Assembly: GCA_963656065.1 (NCBI GenBank)
Contig: CAVKGV010000016.1
Coordinates: 1 to 44,655 of the forward strand
Direction: 5' to 3'
Origin: Hallerella sp963656065
Lineage (GTDB): Bacteria > Fibrobacterota > Fibrobacteria > Fibrobacterales > Fibrobacteraceae
Length of the DNA stretch: 44,655 nt
Position numbers and translations under genes: made by a program
The notes under the pieces: model-generated
Told to the model about the DNA's origin: nothing
Seen by the model: the letters and a program-made list of their open reading frames with translations, nothing else
The model's database searches: none
In this document: positions 8,639-17,898 of the stretch, piece by piece
How the letters are laid out: every line of letters begins with the position of its first letter
Position numbering within the stretch: the first letter of the stretch is position 1

Positions 8639-9844
8639 TTAATTGTCCAAATTGTGCAGGATGTGTCCCATCTTGTCTTTTTTTGTCTGTAGATAGAAAC
8701 GATCCTCCGGAGTCGGCGGAATTTCTATCGGAACGCGTTCCACGATTTCAAGGCCATAGCCTTCGATTCCCGTCACCTTGGCGGGATTGTTCGTGAGAAG
8801 CCTCATCTGCCGGACGCCCAGATCTTTCAAAATTTGCGCCCCGATGCCGTATTCGCGAAGGTCGGGTTTAAAGCCGAGTTTGCGGTTTGCTTCCACCGTA
8901 TCAAGCCCCTGTTCCTGAAGTTCGTAAGCACGCAGCTTGTTGCAAAGTCCTATGCCACGGCCTTCCTGGTTTCGCATATACAGGAAAACGCCGCCATGTT
9001 CGCCGATAAAGCGCATGGCGCTTTCGAGCTGGGCTCCGCAATCGCAACGTTTCGATCCGAAGACATCGCCGGTGAGACATTCGCTGTGTACGCGGACATA
9101 GACGGGCTTCGAAAAATCCGGATTCCCGGCAACCCAGGCGATATGCTCCGAACCGTCCGTCTTGCTCCGGTAGCCGTAAGCCCGAAACTGTCCGAATCGC
9201 GTCGGGACAAAAGGCGCCGCGATGCGTTCCACAAAGGATTCCGTGCGGAGGCGGTAAGCGATCAGATCCCGGATGGAAATGATCTTCAGGCCGAACTTTT
9301 GCGCGACTTTTTGAAGTTCGGGCATTCGCGCCATCGAACCGTCTTCGTTCATGATTTCAATCAGGGCTGCCGCCGGTCGAAGCCCGGCAAGCTTTGCCAA
9401 ATCGACCGCCGCTTCCGTATGACCGGCCCTGCGAAGCACGCCTTCCTCCTGCGCATACAGGGGAGATATGTGACCGGGCCTTCCAAAATCCCCAGCCTTT
9501 GACGCCGGATCGGCTAGAGCGAGGATGGTCGCTGCGCGGTCGTGGGCGGAAACGCCCGTCGTACAGCCTTCGATCTTATCGACCATAATCGTAAACGGGG
9601 TCCCGAGCACGGACGTGTTGTCTTCCGTCTGGCGGGTAAGGCCCAGTTCGCGGCAACGCCTCTGGGGAAGAGGTGCGCACAAAACGCCACGGCCCTCGTG
9701 GAGCATGAAATTCACCTTTTCGGGCGAAATTTTCTCCGCCGCAACAATAAAGTCGCCTTCGTTTTCGCGGTCCTCGTCATCGACGACTATCAGGAACTTG
9801 CCGTTCCTAAAATCTTCGATCGCCTCTTCAATCGTGTTCAGCAC
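8639..9844 (-). CDS. ribBA: bifunctional 3,4-DHBP synthase / GTP cyclohydrolase II
   Basis: 401 residues from a GTG at 9844; AAGGA sits about 8 bases before it, inside the end of ribE, so the two genes overlap by 17 bases. Residues 1-200 are the RibB part, with the acidic metal motif DDEDRENEGD and the substrate-site stretch THALLAPL-like REGRGVLCAPL. Residues 205-401 are the RibA part with its zinc Cys cluster (SECLTGDVFGSKRCDCG) and the loop QEGRGIGL. The protein makes both early intermediates of riboflavin synthesis from GTP and ribulose 5-phosphate. An ATG-less longer reading of 18 more residues exists but has no ribosome site and would run deep into ribE. Confidence 0.95.
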   Translation of the reverse strand: MLNTIEEAIEDFRNGKFLIVVDDEDRENEGDFIVAAEKISPEKVNFMLHEGRGVLCAPLPQRRCRELGLTRQTEDNTSVLGTPFTIMVDKIEGCTTGVSAHDRAATILALADPASKAGDFGRPGHISPLYAQEEGVLRRAGHTEAAVDLAKLAGLRPAAALIEIMNEDGSMARMPELQKVAQKFGLKIISIRDLIAYRLRTESFVERIAAPFVPTRFGQFRAYGYRSKTDGSEHIAWVAGNPDFSKPVYVRVHSECLTGDVFGSKRCDCGAQLESAMRFIGEHGGVFLYMRNQEGRGIGLCNKLRAYELQEQGLDTVEANRKLGFKPDLREYGIGAQILKDLGVRQMRLLTNNPAKVTGIEGYGLEIVERVPIEIPPTPEDRFYLQTKKDKMGHILHNLDN

Positions 9845-10436
9845 GTTCCATTTCCTTAAGAAAGTTTTCGATATACTTGCCGACCATATCGACTTCAACG
9901 TTCACAAAAATTCCGGGTTTCCAGTTCCGCAGATTGGTGCGTGCAAGCGTTTCCGGGATGATGCAGACACGAAACGAACATTCGAACTTTTCCGCAACGG
10001 TCAGGCTAATGCCGTTCAACGCAACGGAACCGCGCCGAATGACGTACCGGCGCAGATCGGGCGGCAGTTCCAAATCCACTTCCACGCCGGTCTCCCGGGC
10101 GTTTACCGCTAGGACTTTCACCGTCGTATCAACGTGCCCCATCACAAAATGCCCGCCCATCAGGGAATCCGCACGGCAAGGCTTTTCCAGGTTCACAAGC
10201 GCACCGACAAGAGCCTGTTTGAAGGACGTATTTTCAACCGTCTGGTGCATGATGCAGAATGTCGCCTCGTCAGGTGTGCAGTTTTCGATGGAAAGGCACA
10301 CGCCGTCATTTGCAATGCTATCGCCGGACTTCGAATCATTGAAGAATCCCGGAGCGCGAAGGCGCATCGTCAACGCATCGCCTATCGGTTCAAGTGCGAG
10401 TATTTCGCCGGTCGCTTGGATAATTCCTGTAAACAT
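9828..10436 (-). CDS. ribE: riboflavin synthase alpha chain
   Basis: 202 residues from the ATG at 10436 (MFTGIIQATGEI is the classic family start; a TTG three codons upstream is unlikely). Two tandem lumazine-binding barrels follow, each with a G-S-V/D-N-G-(I/V)-(S/C)-L-T/S pattern (GDSIANDGVCLS and RGSVALNGISLT), joined by CRADSLMGGHFVMGHVD. It dismutates two lumazines to riboflavin. It opens the rib group here; only 30 bases separate it from the gene upstream, so there is no room for an FMN riboswitch. No ribD is present in the window. Confidence 0.95.
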   Translation of the reverse strand: MFTGIIQATGEILALEPIGDALTMRLRAPGFFNDSKSGDSIANDGVCLSIENCTPDEATFCIMHQTVENTSFKQALVGALVNLEKPCRADSLMGGHFVMGHVDTTVKVLAVNARETGVEVDLELPPDLRRYVIRRGSVALNGISLTVAEKFECSFRVCIIPETLARTNLRNWKPGIFVNVEVDMVGKYIENFLKEMERAEHD

Positions 10437-10466
10437 ACGGCACAAAGATAGAAAAACAGATAACGC

Positions 10467-11672
10467 CTAAAAACGGAAAACGCCCCCCAACCGGACTTTT
10501 TCCTGCAGCGCGGACGCCGAAAAAATTCCCGGATGGTCGTTCGGAAGTTGGAAGTAACGATAAAAATAGTTTTCCACAGAAAAATATGTTCCAAAGCGTT
10601 CCCAATCAAGGTTCGCCCGGAGAGCGAAAAATCCCTGGAGCATCAGGCGATTCCACGAAGCGGAGCGTCCCGCCTCCCTAAGCCATCTGTCCTTTTGCGG
10701 ACCATACGAAAAGAAAAGGTTTCCCCGAAAATCGAGTGCGAAAAGACGAGAAAAGCGGTATTCCAAAAAAGCGCGGAATTCCGGACCTAATTTGGAACGC
10801 CTGCCGAGATAATATCTTTCCGAAACGGAATCCGGCAAAAAGCCCGCGTCTGCGTCCCACGGAAACGGTTCGCCGTTTTCAAAATTCTCAAGCGGATATG
10901 TAAAATAGGCGGAAACCGAAGTATCGCCGTCAAAGCGTCCCGAGAGGTCGAGTTCCACGGAAACGCCCCTCTCCCGCCGAATTTCGAAAAAACCTCCCGC
11001 CGAAATGCGCACCCGGTCCAAGCTGTTTCCGTAAAAATCGCCACGGAACCCCGTCCGAGAATCCCCGTTCCGGTAAAAATCGCGCGTTCCCCGGAAAAAC
11101 GCAAAAAACACGCCCTTGTCACGTTCCGAAAAAAGAAGCCCCGTTTCGAGCGAAACGGCAAAACGTTTTCCCAAAAGCGAATACTCGACGCTCGGCGAAA
11201 GCTCCACCCGGTTCGTGTCAAAGGCCGTATTCGGTTCATAGGAAAACGCATCGGCATCAAAAAGGAACGCCACGCGATGAGAAAGCGCTCCTTGCGGAAT
11301 GAAAAGTTCCGCGCCGAAACGCAAAACGCCTTCACCGAAAAATTCGTGCACTCCCCGGGAATTTTCCAGTTCATCGTAACGGCTTCCGCTCGCTTCTAAG
11401 TTTACCCAAAAGGAAAGCTCCGTTCCACCGCCAGAATCCCGTTCGATTTGAAGCGCGTCATAATATTCGGCAAGAATTTCCTGGATTTCCGCATTGTAAT
11501 TTCCCGGAAAGGAATTCGCCATTTCAAACAGATGAATCGCTGTCGCCACGTCGCCAGCGCTTTCCGCGTCAAGAGCCTTTTCGTAGAGGGAATCCTGCGG
11601 TGTCGCAAACGCAGCCCCCAGTCCCAACAGGACGCACAAAAAAAAGAAGACCTTGGCGTTTCGGGCTGGCAT
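10467..11672 (-). CDS. exported protein with TPR-like start and outer-membrane beta-barrel-like body
   Basis: 401 residues. A signal peptide (KVFFFLCVLLGLGAAFA, cut near residue 23) is followed by about 60 helical residues with a TPR-like unit (ALDAESAGDVATAIHLFEMA). From about residue 80 on, the chain alternates hydrophobic and polar residues in strand-length stretches rich in Phe, Tyr, Gly and Arg and ends in Phe (LGGVFRF), the usual signature of a Bam-inserted outer-membrane barrel. I do not recognise a named family. It lies 30 bases before ribE and 3 bases after the small exported protein. Transport, structural or envelope role unknown. Confidence 0.7.
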   Translation of the reverse strand: MPARNAKVFFFLCVLLGLGAAFATPQDSLYEKALDAESAGDVATAIHLFEMANSFPGNYNAEIQEILAEYYDALQIERDSGGGTELSFWVNLEASGSRYDELENSRGVHEFFGEGVLRFGAELFIPQGALSHRVAFLFDADAFSYEPNTAFDTNRVELSPSVEYSLLGKRFAVSLETGLLFSERDKGVFFAFFRGTRDFYRNGDSRTGFRGDFYGNSLDRVRISAGGFFEIRRERGVSVELDLSGRFDGDTSVSAYFTYPLENFENGEPFPWDADAGFLPDSVSERYYLGRRSKLGPEFRAFLEYRFSRLFALDFRGNLFFSYGPQKDRWLREAGRSASWNRLMLQGFFALRANLDWERFGTYFSVENYFYRYFQLPNDHPGIFSASALQEKVRLGGVFRF

Positions 11673-11675
11673 CCG

Positions 11676-12089
11676 TCAAAATTTCGGTTCGCCGAATTCC
11701 GGCGGAGGCATTCCGCGACCCGGCTCATTCATCTGTCTATCGTCGGACATCTGGTGTCTTCCGTCAAACGCCCGCGGGAAAGCTTCCATTTTTCGGGATT
11801 CGTCCCGTTTTTGGGAATTTTCACCCCCTTTTTTGGATAGCTCGTCACGAACGGAAGCCTTCTCCCGCAAAGAACTTTCCCGCAACCGGGAAAGGATACG
11901 CTCCCGCTCTAGCCGACGCTCGGCACGCTTGGCGTCTAGCGAAAGATTTTCCGAGCGAGAAGCGCGTTCTACGGAAACGGTTTCCTCGGCAGGTCCCGTG
12001 AGTTGCGATTCGGGCATTGCTTCGGCATTTGCAGCGCCATGAAGCGCCACGACAAGAATAGCGGATAGGAAAATTTTCTGATTTTTCAT
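11676..12089 (-). CDS. small exported charged protein, unknown function
   Basis: 137 residues. Signal peptide MKNQKIFLSAILVVALHGAANA, then a strongly charged helix (residues ~45-90, repeated R/E/L heptads such as RAERRLERERILSRLRE) that may form a coiled coil, and a Pro/Gly/Met-rich end. No known family. Its stop is 3 bases before the next ATG, so it is probably co-translated with the barrel-like protein downstream and may work with it in the periplasm. Upstream is a 63-base gap to the sigma-54 activator gene. Confidence 0.6.
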   Translation of the reverse strand: MKNQKIFLSAILVVALHGAANAEAMPESQLTGPAEETVSVERASRSENLSLDAKRAERRLERERILSRLRESSLREKASVRDELSKKGGENSQKRDESRKMEAFPRAFDGRHQMSDDRQMNEPGRGMPPPEFGEPKF

Positions 12090-12152
12090 ACCAACTTGTT
12101 TTGCAAAAACCGTGCCAAGTCTTTCCGGGAAAAATAGAAAAACATTTCCCGC

Positions 12153-13634
12153 CTAAAAAGCCGCCCGTTTTTTATAATCCTCTTTCTTCATCCCAAGGCG
12201 GTCCATCATCTCGCGGAGCACCTTGCGGTCAATTCCCAGAATCGTCGAAGCGAGCGTCAGATTTCCTCCCGCATCGCGAAGAGCCGCATCGATGACCGCC
12301 CTGTCCGAAATTTCGCGGGATTCCTTGAGAGTCCGCGGCGATTCCTTGACGCTTTCACGAAGGACGTCCAGTTCTAGGTCCCTGGGCAAAATGACAAAGC
12401 CGTTTGCATTGGCAAGTGCACGCTGCACCTTGTTTTCGAGTTCCCGAACATTTCCCGGGAACGGATAGGCGAGCAGAGCCTTTTCCGCCGCGCGGGAAAG
12501 ATGGAACTTTCCAAGTCCGTATTCGGCGGCATAGCGTTTCATGAACTCCTCCGCAAGAAGCAGAACATCCTGGCCGCGGTCGCGAAGCGGCGGAATTTCA
12601 AGAGACATCACCTGGACACGGTAATACAGATCTTCCCGGAATCGGTGTTCCTTGACCGCCTTTTCCAAATCCACATGAGTAGCGGAAATGATGCGGACAT
12701 TCACCGGGATTTCCCGGTTGTCCCCGACCCGCGTAATGTGGCGTTCCTGCAAGACGCGCAAAAGTTTCACCTGCATGTTCAGCGGAAGTTCGCCGATCTC
12801 GTCGAGGAAGAGCGTTCCCCCTTCTGCTTCCTCGAAAACGCCTTTCCGCGTATCGATCGCCCCCGTAAACGAACCCTTCACATGACCGAACAGAATCGAT
12901 TCGATGAGGTTTTCAGGGATCGCCCCGCAGTTAATCGCGATAAAAGGCTTGTCCGCCCGCGGGCTTCTCGAATGGAGCCATCTTGCAAGAACTTCCTTGC
13001 CCGTTCCCGTTTCACCGCGGATCATCAGCGGAGCGGGAAGCGCTACAAATTTCTCCGCCGAAGCAATCGTTTTCGCCATCGCCTGCGACGCATAGACAAG
13101 CGCCCCCTTGCGAACGACTCCGCGCAATTCGTCCAGCGATTCCTTGTCCGTCTTTCGGCGGTATGCGGATCCCGCAATCTTTTCTAAGACACCGACGAAC
13201 TTGTCGAACAGCCTCTTGTCATTTTCATCAAAGGATTCCTTGCGGGATTCCCGCTGCAAATACAGAAAACCCGAAACGATTTCCGAATCCGGCGTCTGGA
13301 ACGGAGCGACCAGGATACTAGTCAGATTGTTCCGCGTAATCGATTTGGAAACATTCACGTTTTCCCCATCCGCCAGATTCCAGAGGACGGCACATTTTTC
13401 CTCGCGGGCACGTCGCACCGCGCTGAAAGAAATAGCGACAGCGGACGGGTAGGCAAAACGGAAAGGCGCATCCGCAAGTTCCGCGGGAATTTCGAGCACG
13501 GCCGAATCCGCGTCGAGAACCTGGCACGCCACCTTCGCAATCGCCGGCAAGAGTTCCTCGGGCATTGACTCGTCTAGCAGCTGGGAAAGCATATCCAACA
13601 GTTCGGACGTGGCAAGCATCGGTTCAAGCGTCAC
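12153..13634 (-). CDS. sigma-54-dependent transcriptional activator with GAF-like sensor domain
   Basis: 493 residues. Residues 1-165 look like a GAF sensory domain; 185-415 are the AAA+ domain with Walker A (GETGTGKE), the sigma-54 contact loop GSFTGA, Walker B (GGTLFLDEIGEL) and the arginine region; 435-490 hold a Fis-type helix-turn-helix (NLTLASTILGIDRKVLREMMDRLG). There is no receiver domain, so control is by ligand or protein contact, not a classical histidine kinase. The kinase-like gene just upstream (17-base gap) is a natural candidate partner. GTG start: AGGAGG lies 4 bases before it; an ATG five codons inside is too far from that site. No -24/-12 promoter was found nearby by eye. 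Confidence 0.92.
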   Translation of the reverse strand: MTLEPMLATSELLDMLSQLLDESMPEELLPAIAKVACQVLDADSAVLEIPAELADAPFRFAYPSAVAISFSAVRRAREEKCAVLWNLADGENVNVSKSITRNNLTSILVAPFQTPDSEIVSGFLYLQRESRKESFDENDKRLFDKFVGVLEKIAGSAYRRKTDKESLDELRGVVRKGALVYASQAMAKTIASAEKFVALPAPLMIRGETGTGKEVLARWLHSRSPRADKPFIAINCGAIPENLIESILFGHVKGSFTGAIDTRKGVFEEAEGGTLFLDEIGELPLNMQVKLLRVLQERHITRVGDNREIPVNVRIISATHVDLEKAVKEHRFREDLYYRVQVMSLEIPPLRDRGQDVLLLAEEFMKRYAAEYGLGKFHLSRAAEKALLAYPFPGNVRELENKVQRALANANGFVILPRDLELDVLRESVKESPRTLKESREISDRAVIDAALRDAGGNLTLASTILGIDRKVLREMMDRLGMKKEDYKKRAAF

Positions 13635-13651
13635 GCATCCTCCTTTTTCCG

Positions 13652-14791
13652 CTAGTAGGCGGAAGAATCCGAATCCACCATGATTCCCCGAATGTCGGAC
13701 GTCGAACTTTCGCGAAGAGGTTCTTCATCCATCAGGCTGCGCGAACGCTCCAACATGGAGTTTCCGACAGTTTCGACATCCGGATCTCGGAATTTTTCCT
13801 TTCCAATATAAATGAAGAAAAATATTACGCAGAGAAATATCAGGGCGGCAAGAAAAATTTTTAGGGGAAAACGTCTCGTTTTGGGACTTTTCGTTCCGAA
13901 AACAAGCGGTTCGCCCGGAGTTTCCCAGCGTTCCTCGGGCGACATCGCAATCTTCATTTCGCGTTCCCGGATCCGCTCCTCCAGCTCGCGCGACCACTGC
14001 GCTTCCTGCGGACTTTCGCCGGGAGAACCTTCGTCCAAAAGATTTTCCGCGATTTCAAGACGCTCGTCTAGTTCATCGAAATCTTCACACCTATCCGCCG
14101 GATTCCTTCGGAGCGTTCCCGTCCACACATCCCGAAATGCCGAAAGTTCCTGCGGATTCAGCACGCCCCGACCATATAAAATCGTCGCCACATCCAAAGA
14201 ATCCACCCGGAACACGGACGTTTCGATTCCTTCGAGGGTTTCGCCGCCGAAGAGAGGCTCGCCCGAGATCCAAAAGTAAAGCAACGCGCCGAGGCTGAAA
14301 ATTTCGCTTCCGACAGTCGCCGCCGAGCCTTCAAAGCGTTCCGGGGCGGCAAAGCGCGGAGCCCCCAATCCTTCGATTCCGAAATCCACCAGAACAGGTT
14401 TTCCGTCCGCTAGAACAAGGACATTTTCCGGATTCAGGTCCCCATGAAAAGCGCCCAGCGCGACCATTTTCGATAGCGTTTCCAGGACGCACCTTAGAAG
14501 CTTGACCGCCGTTTTCGGAGGCATTGGAGATACAGACGCGCTCGAAATTCCCCGGACGTATTCCGAAACGGAAAACATCCGACCGCCAAGAGTTCCCGTT
14601 CCAAGCAAGCGGGCTGTTCCGGGAATTTTTCCGTCAAAGGCTGGCGCATTTTCAAAAGCGGGAACTTTCCCGTCCGCATAGACTTTTAGCGCAACCGGGA
14701 TTTTCCCATCGAGCAAAGCCTTATAGACAGCCGCCTCGCCGCCGCTTTGCACTTTCCGGATATCCGACAGGCGGGACGAAAGATCCGTCAC
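13652..14791 (-). CDS. membrane-anchored Ser/Thr protein kinase-like protein
   Basis: 379 residues. Residues ~10-265 are a Hanks-type kinase domain: ATP lysine in VALKVYAD, catalytic loop HGDLNPENV (HRD changed to HGD but the Asp and Asn kept), VDFGIEG for DFG, and FAAPERF for APE. The glycine loop is loose (QSGGEAAVY). One hydrophobic helix near 305-327 (KIFLAALIFLCVIFFFIYIG) would place the ~45-residue C-terminal tail outside the cytoplasm. GTG start, overlapping the TPR lipoprotein stop (GTGA). Genomic setting suggests a signalling trio with the lipoprotein and the sigma-54 activator. Activity is plausible since the key Lys, Asp, Asn and DFG Asp remain. Confidence 0.82.
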   Translation of the reverse strand: MTDLSSRLSDIRKVQSGGEAAVYKALLDGKIPVALKVYADGKVPAFENAPAFDGKIPGTARLLGTGTLGGRMFSVSEYVRGISSASVSPMPPKTAVKLLRCVLETLSKMVALGAFHGDLNPENVLVLADGKPVLVDFGIEGLGAPRFAAPERFEGSAATVGSEIFSLGALLYFWISGEPLFGGETLEGIETSVFRVDSLDVATILYGRGVLNPQELSAFRDVWTGTLRRNPADRCEDFDELDERLEIAENLLDEGSPGESPQEAQWSRELEERIREREMKIAMSPEERWETPGEPLVFGTKSPKTRRFPLKIFLAALIFLCVIFFFIYIGKEKFRDPDVETVGNSMLERSRSLMDEEPLRESSTSDIRGIMVDSDSSAY

Positions 14792-15495
14792 AGGGCGTTA
14801 CCCTCTTTAGCAAGCCTGGCTTTCAAGCTGTCTTCCGCAACCCTCGTCCAAAATTCCAGATGGTGATTTTCCGGAAAGCGAAGAGAGCCCATCGACCAGA
14901 TGTCCCAGGCGTCCTCGACATTTCCCGCTTCCCAATACAGATTTCCCAGGTTGGAATAAGCCGGCGAAAAATCCGGATTTTCGGAAATAATCCAAGAGAA
15001 AATTTTCTTTGCGCCTTCCACGTCGCCTGCCCCCTGGAGTGCGAGCGCCTTGAGGTTCCAGCTGAAATAGTTGGTGCTGTCGAGCGCAAGCGATTCGTTC
15101 AAAATGCCAAGAATTTTTGCATGGGGATTTTCGAGCGTCCGCGCGCGAGCCAGATAGAACAGCGCAGAAGAATACATCTTTTTCGCCACCGAGCTGTCGA
15201 TATTCGAAAGGATGCGAAATTCCGTCAAGGTCCGCATCCAGAGCGTCACCGAATGGTTCCCGACTTTTTCCGCGGCTTCCGCCTTTCCGAACAGGGAAAG
15301 GGCCATGCCGTAGCGGGCATCCCGATTCGCCGGATTTTCATCTAGGGCTTCCGAAAACTTCCGGGCGGCACGGTCAAAATCCCCGACACGGAGTGCCTCG
15401 TTTCCGAGTTCAAGCGAAGAGCGGCAACCTGCGACGGACAAGGCGCAAAAAAGCAGCAGGAAGCCTATTTTTTTTCTCTTGAACCAAAAGCCCAT
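14788..15495 (-). CDS. TPR lipoprotein
   Basis: 235 residues. Lipoprotein signal with lipobox LSVAGC (Cys about residue 24), then at least four TPR units (GNEALRVGDFDRAARKFSEAL, ALQGAGDVEGAKKIFSWII, NLGNLYWEAGNVEDAWDIW). TPR lipoproteins often scaffold outer- or inner-membrane complexes. It is the first gene of the minus block; the 98-base gap to the divergent dehydrogenase gene must hold the promoters of both. A direct partner could be the tail of the kinase encoded next, but that is inference. Confidence 0.82.
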   Translation of the reverse strand: MGFWFKRKKIGFLLLFCALSVAGCRSSLELGNEALRVGDFDRAARKFSEALDENPANRDARYGMALSLFGKAEAAEKVGNHSVTLWMRTLTEFRILSNIDSSVAKKMYSSALFYLARARTLENPHAKILGILNESLALDSTNYFSWNLKALALQGAGDVEGAKKIFSWIISENPDFSPAYSNLGNLYWEAGNVEDAWDIWSMGSLRFPENHHLEFWTRVAEDSLKARLAKEGNAL

Positions 15496-15558
15496 AAAAA
15501 TCCCGATTCAGGCATTTTCGCAAAAAACAATCGATGAAAATACCCTTTCTAAATTTAA

Positions 15559-15566
15559 TATATTTG
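15559..15566 (+). promoter_or_regulatory. TATATTTG -7 type promoter motif before the dehydrogenase gene
   Basis: TATATTTG fits TAnnTTTG, the -7 element of Bacteroidota sigma factors. It is 27 bases before the ATG at 15594, leaving room for the GGAG ribosome site 6 bases upstream of that ATG. I see no convincing -33 TTTG at the usual distance. Confidence 0.45.
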
Positions 15567-15593
15567 AAACGAAACTTTTCAACGGAGTGAAAA

Positions 15594-16784
15594 ATGTCCA
15601 AGGTCCTGATTATCGGTGCCGGCGGTGTTTCGAACGTTGTCGTCCGCAAGTGCGCCGAGAACTCGAATGTCTATTCCGAAATCCTTCTCGCCAGCCGGAC
15701 AAAATCCAAGTGCGACGCCATCGCGAAAGACATCCAGAACATTCCCGTCCACACGGCAAAAGTCGATGCCGACAAGGCTTCCGAAGTCGCCTCGCTCATC
15801 CGCGATTTCAAGCCGGAACTGGTAATAAATGTCGCCCTTCCCTACCAGGACCTGGCCATCATGGACGCATGCCTCGCCGAAGGCGTCCACTACATCGACG
15901 CGGCGAACTACGAACCGAAGGACAAGGCGCATTTCGAATATTCCTGGCAATGGGCATACAACGACCGTTTTAAGGAAGCGGGAATCATGGCGCTGCTCGG
16001 TTCCGGATTCGACCCGGGCGTCACCAACGTCTATACCGCTTACGGCAAGAAGCATTACTTCGATAACATCGACACGCTCGACATCGTCGATTGCAACGCC
16101 GGAAACCACGGACAGGCATTCGCGACGAATTTCAACCCGGAAATCAACATCCGCGAAATCACCCAGAAAGGCAAGTTCTACAGGAATGGGAAATTCTACG
16201 AAATTCCTCCGATGTCCGAACACAAGGCAATCGACTATCCGCAGGTCGGACCGCGCGAAAGCTACCTTCTCTGGCACGAAGAACTCGAATCGCTAGTCAA
16301 GTTCAATCCCGAAATCAAGGAAGCCCGCTTCTGGATGACATTCGGAGAAGAATACCTGACGCATCTGCGCGTTCTCGAAGACGTGGGAATGACGCGCATC
16401 GATCCGGTTGATTTCAAGGGGCAGAAAATCATCCCGCTCGAATTTCTCAAGGCTCTCCTGCCCGAACCGGGAACACTCGGCGAGAACTATACGGGCAAAA
16501 CATGCATCGGGTGCCAGCTCACCGGAACAAAGGACGGCAAGCCTCAGACATACTTTATCTACAATGTCTGCGACCATGCGAAATGCTTCAAGGAAGTCAA
16601 GGCGCAAGCCGTCAGCTACACGACAGGCGTTCCCGTGATGCTCGGAGGCGCGATGATCCTTTCCGGGAAATGGAAAGGCGCGGGCGTCTTCAACATGGAA
16701 CAGTTCGACCCCGATCCGTTCATGGCGGAAATCGGCAAGTGGGGACTTCCCTTCCACGAGATCTTCGGACAAAAGCTGGTTTAA
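15594..16784 (+). CDS. carboxynorspermidine dehydrogenase (saccharopine dehydrogenase family)
   Basis: 396 residues. N-terminal NAD(P)H Rossmann site VLIIGAGGVSNVVVRKCAEN, then the family segments VINVALPYQDLAIMDACLAEGVHYIDAAN and GSGFDPGVTNVY. This is the carboxynorspermidine/carboxyspermidine dehydrogenase branch, which joins aspartate semialdehyde with diaminopropane or putrescine during norspermidine/spermidine synthesis without S-adenosylmethionine decarboxylase. The decarboxylase partner (NspC) is not in the window. GGAG ribosome site 6 bases before the ATG. The bioF start follows 1 base after its stop, so the genes are probably cotranscribed even though the pathways differ. Confidence 0.9.
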   Translation: MSKVLIIGAGGVSNVVVRKCAENSNVYSEILLASRTKSKCDAIAKDIQNIPVHTAKVDADKASEVASLIRDFKPELVINVALPYQDLAIMDACLAEGVHYIDAANYEPKDKAHFEYSWQWAYNDRFKEAGIMALLGSGFDPGVTNVYTAYGKKHYFDNIDTLDIVDCNAGNHGQAFATNFNPEINIREITQKGKFYRNGKFYEIPPMSEHKAIDYPQVGPRESYLLWHEELESLVKFNPEIKEARFWMTFGEEYLTHLRVLEDVGMTRIDPVDFKGQKIIPLEFLKALLPEPGTLGENYTGKTCIGCQLTGTKDGKPQTYFIYNVCDHAKCFKEVKAQAVSYTTGVPVMLGGAMILSGKWKGAGVFNMEQFDPDPFMAEIGKWGLPFHEIFGQKLV

Positions 16785-16785
16785 G

Positions 16786-17898
16786 ATGTTCGACCTGGCT
16801 AAAGCCAAGGAAGCGGGAACATATCGGGAATTCAAGCGGACGGCATCCTTTGAAAAATACGTCCGCTTCGAATCGAAAAATCTCCTGAACCTCGCAAGCA
16901 ACGACTACCTGGGAATCGCAACGAACCGGAAACTTCGCGACGAATTTCTAGAGACCGTTGCTGAATCCGACTTTTTTTTCGGCTCGGGCGCAAGCCGTTT
17001 GGTCTATAATTCGAGCGAAGCTTTCTTTGAACTGGAAAAATGGTTCGAAATGCATTTTTCCAAGAAAGCGCTCCTCTTCAATTCGGGATACGCGGCAAAC
17101 CTCGGGACGATTTCTTCTCTCGCCGATTCCCATACGCTCTTCATTGCAGACAAATTAATCCATGCGAGCATGATCGATGCGCTGAAACTTTCCCAGGCAA
17201 ATTTCAGGAGGTTCCCCCATGGCGACCTGGACGCTCTTGAAAACCTGCTCGAAAAATTTCACGGCGAATTCGACCGGATAATCGTTCTCACCGAAGCCGT
17301 TTTCAGCATGGACGGAGACGAAGCGGACCTGAAAAAACTGGTCGCGCTCAAAAAAAATTACGGCAACATAAAGCTCTATGTCGATGAAGCGCATTCATTT
17401 TTTGCGTTACACAAATTCGGACTTTGCCAAAAAGAATCCCTGGAGAAGGACATCGACTACATCCTTGTCACGCTCAGCAAGGCGCTCGGCGGAAGCGGAG
17501 CCGTCCTGCTGTCGGATGAGGAAACGCATGATGTCCTGGTAAATTCCGCGCGGAGCCTCATCTTTTCGACCGCGATTCCGAGCATCGATGTTGCCTGGAC
17601 GCACTTTGTCATCCAAAAAGATTTTTCCCTGGAACGGAAGAACCTTCGGGAAGGCATCCAGCTCCTGGGCCTAAGCCAAACGCAGATTTGCCCGTTTATC
17701 GTCGGAGACAACACAAGGACGCTTGAACTGTCCGAAAAGCTTCGCGATGCCGGATACTTTGTCCCGGCGATTCGCCCGCCGACCGTTCCGCAAAACACGG
17801 CGCGTCTCCGCATCAGCCTCCGCGGAGACATTCTCCCGTCGGAACTTGAACGTTTCAAGGAAATCCTCGATGCATATTCAGACAGTCGTTCGTCATGA
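16786..17898 (+). CDS. bioF: 8-amino-7-oxononanoate synthase
   Basis: 370 residues, alpha-oxoamine synthase family of PLP enzymes. Visible: NLLNLASNDYLGIA near residue 35, the substrate loop GSGASRLVYNSS, LLFNSGYAANLG, the PLP Asp in DEAHSF, and the Schiff-base Lys in TLSKALGGSG. It condenses pimeloyl-ACP with alanine, the first step of biotin ring assembly. The bioG and bioC genes follow in overlapping order, so substrate supply and use are coupled. The start has no strong ribosome site and probably depends on translation of the gene upstream (gap 1 base). Confidence 0.9.
   Translation: MFDLAKAKEAGTYREFKRTASFEKYVRFESKNLLNLASNDYLGIATNRKLRDEFLETVAESDFFFGSGASRLVYNSSEAFFELEKWFEMHFSKKALLFNSGYAANLGTISSLADSHTLFIADKLIHASMIDALKLSQANFRRFPHGDLDALENLLEKFHGEFDRIIVLTEAVFSMDGDEADLKKLVALKKNYGNIKLYVDEAHSFFALHKFGLCQKESLEKDIDYILVTLSKALGGSGAVLLSDEETHDVLVNSARSLIFSTAIPSIDVAWTHFVIQKDFSLERKNLREGIQLLGLSQTQICPFIVGDNTRTLELSEKLRDAGYFVPAIRPPTVPQNTARLRISLRGDILPSELERFKEILDAYSDSRSS

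Noticed and set aside
10437..10466. FMN riboswitch before ribE
   Set aside because: Only 30 bases separate ribE from the gene upstream and no conserved RFN elements are present.
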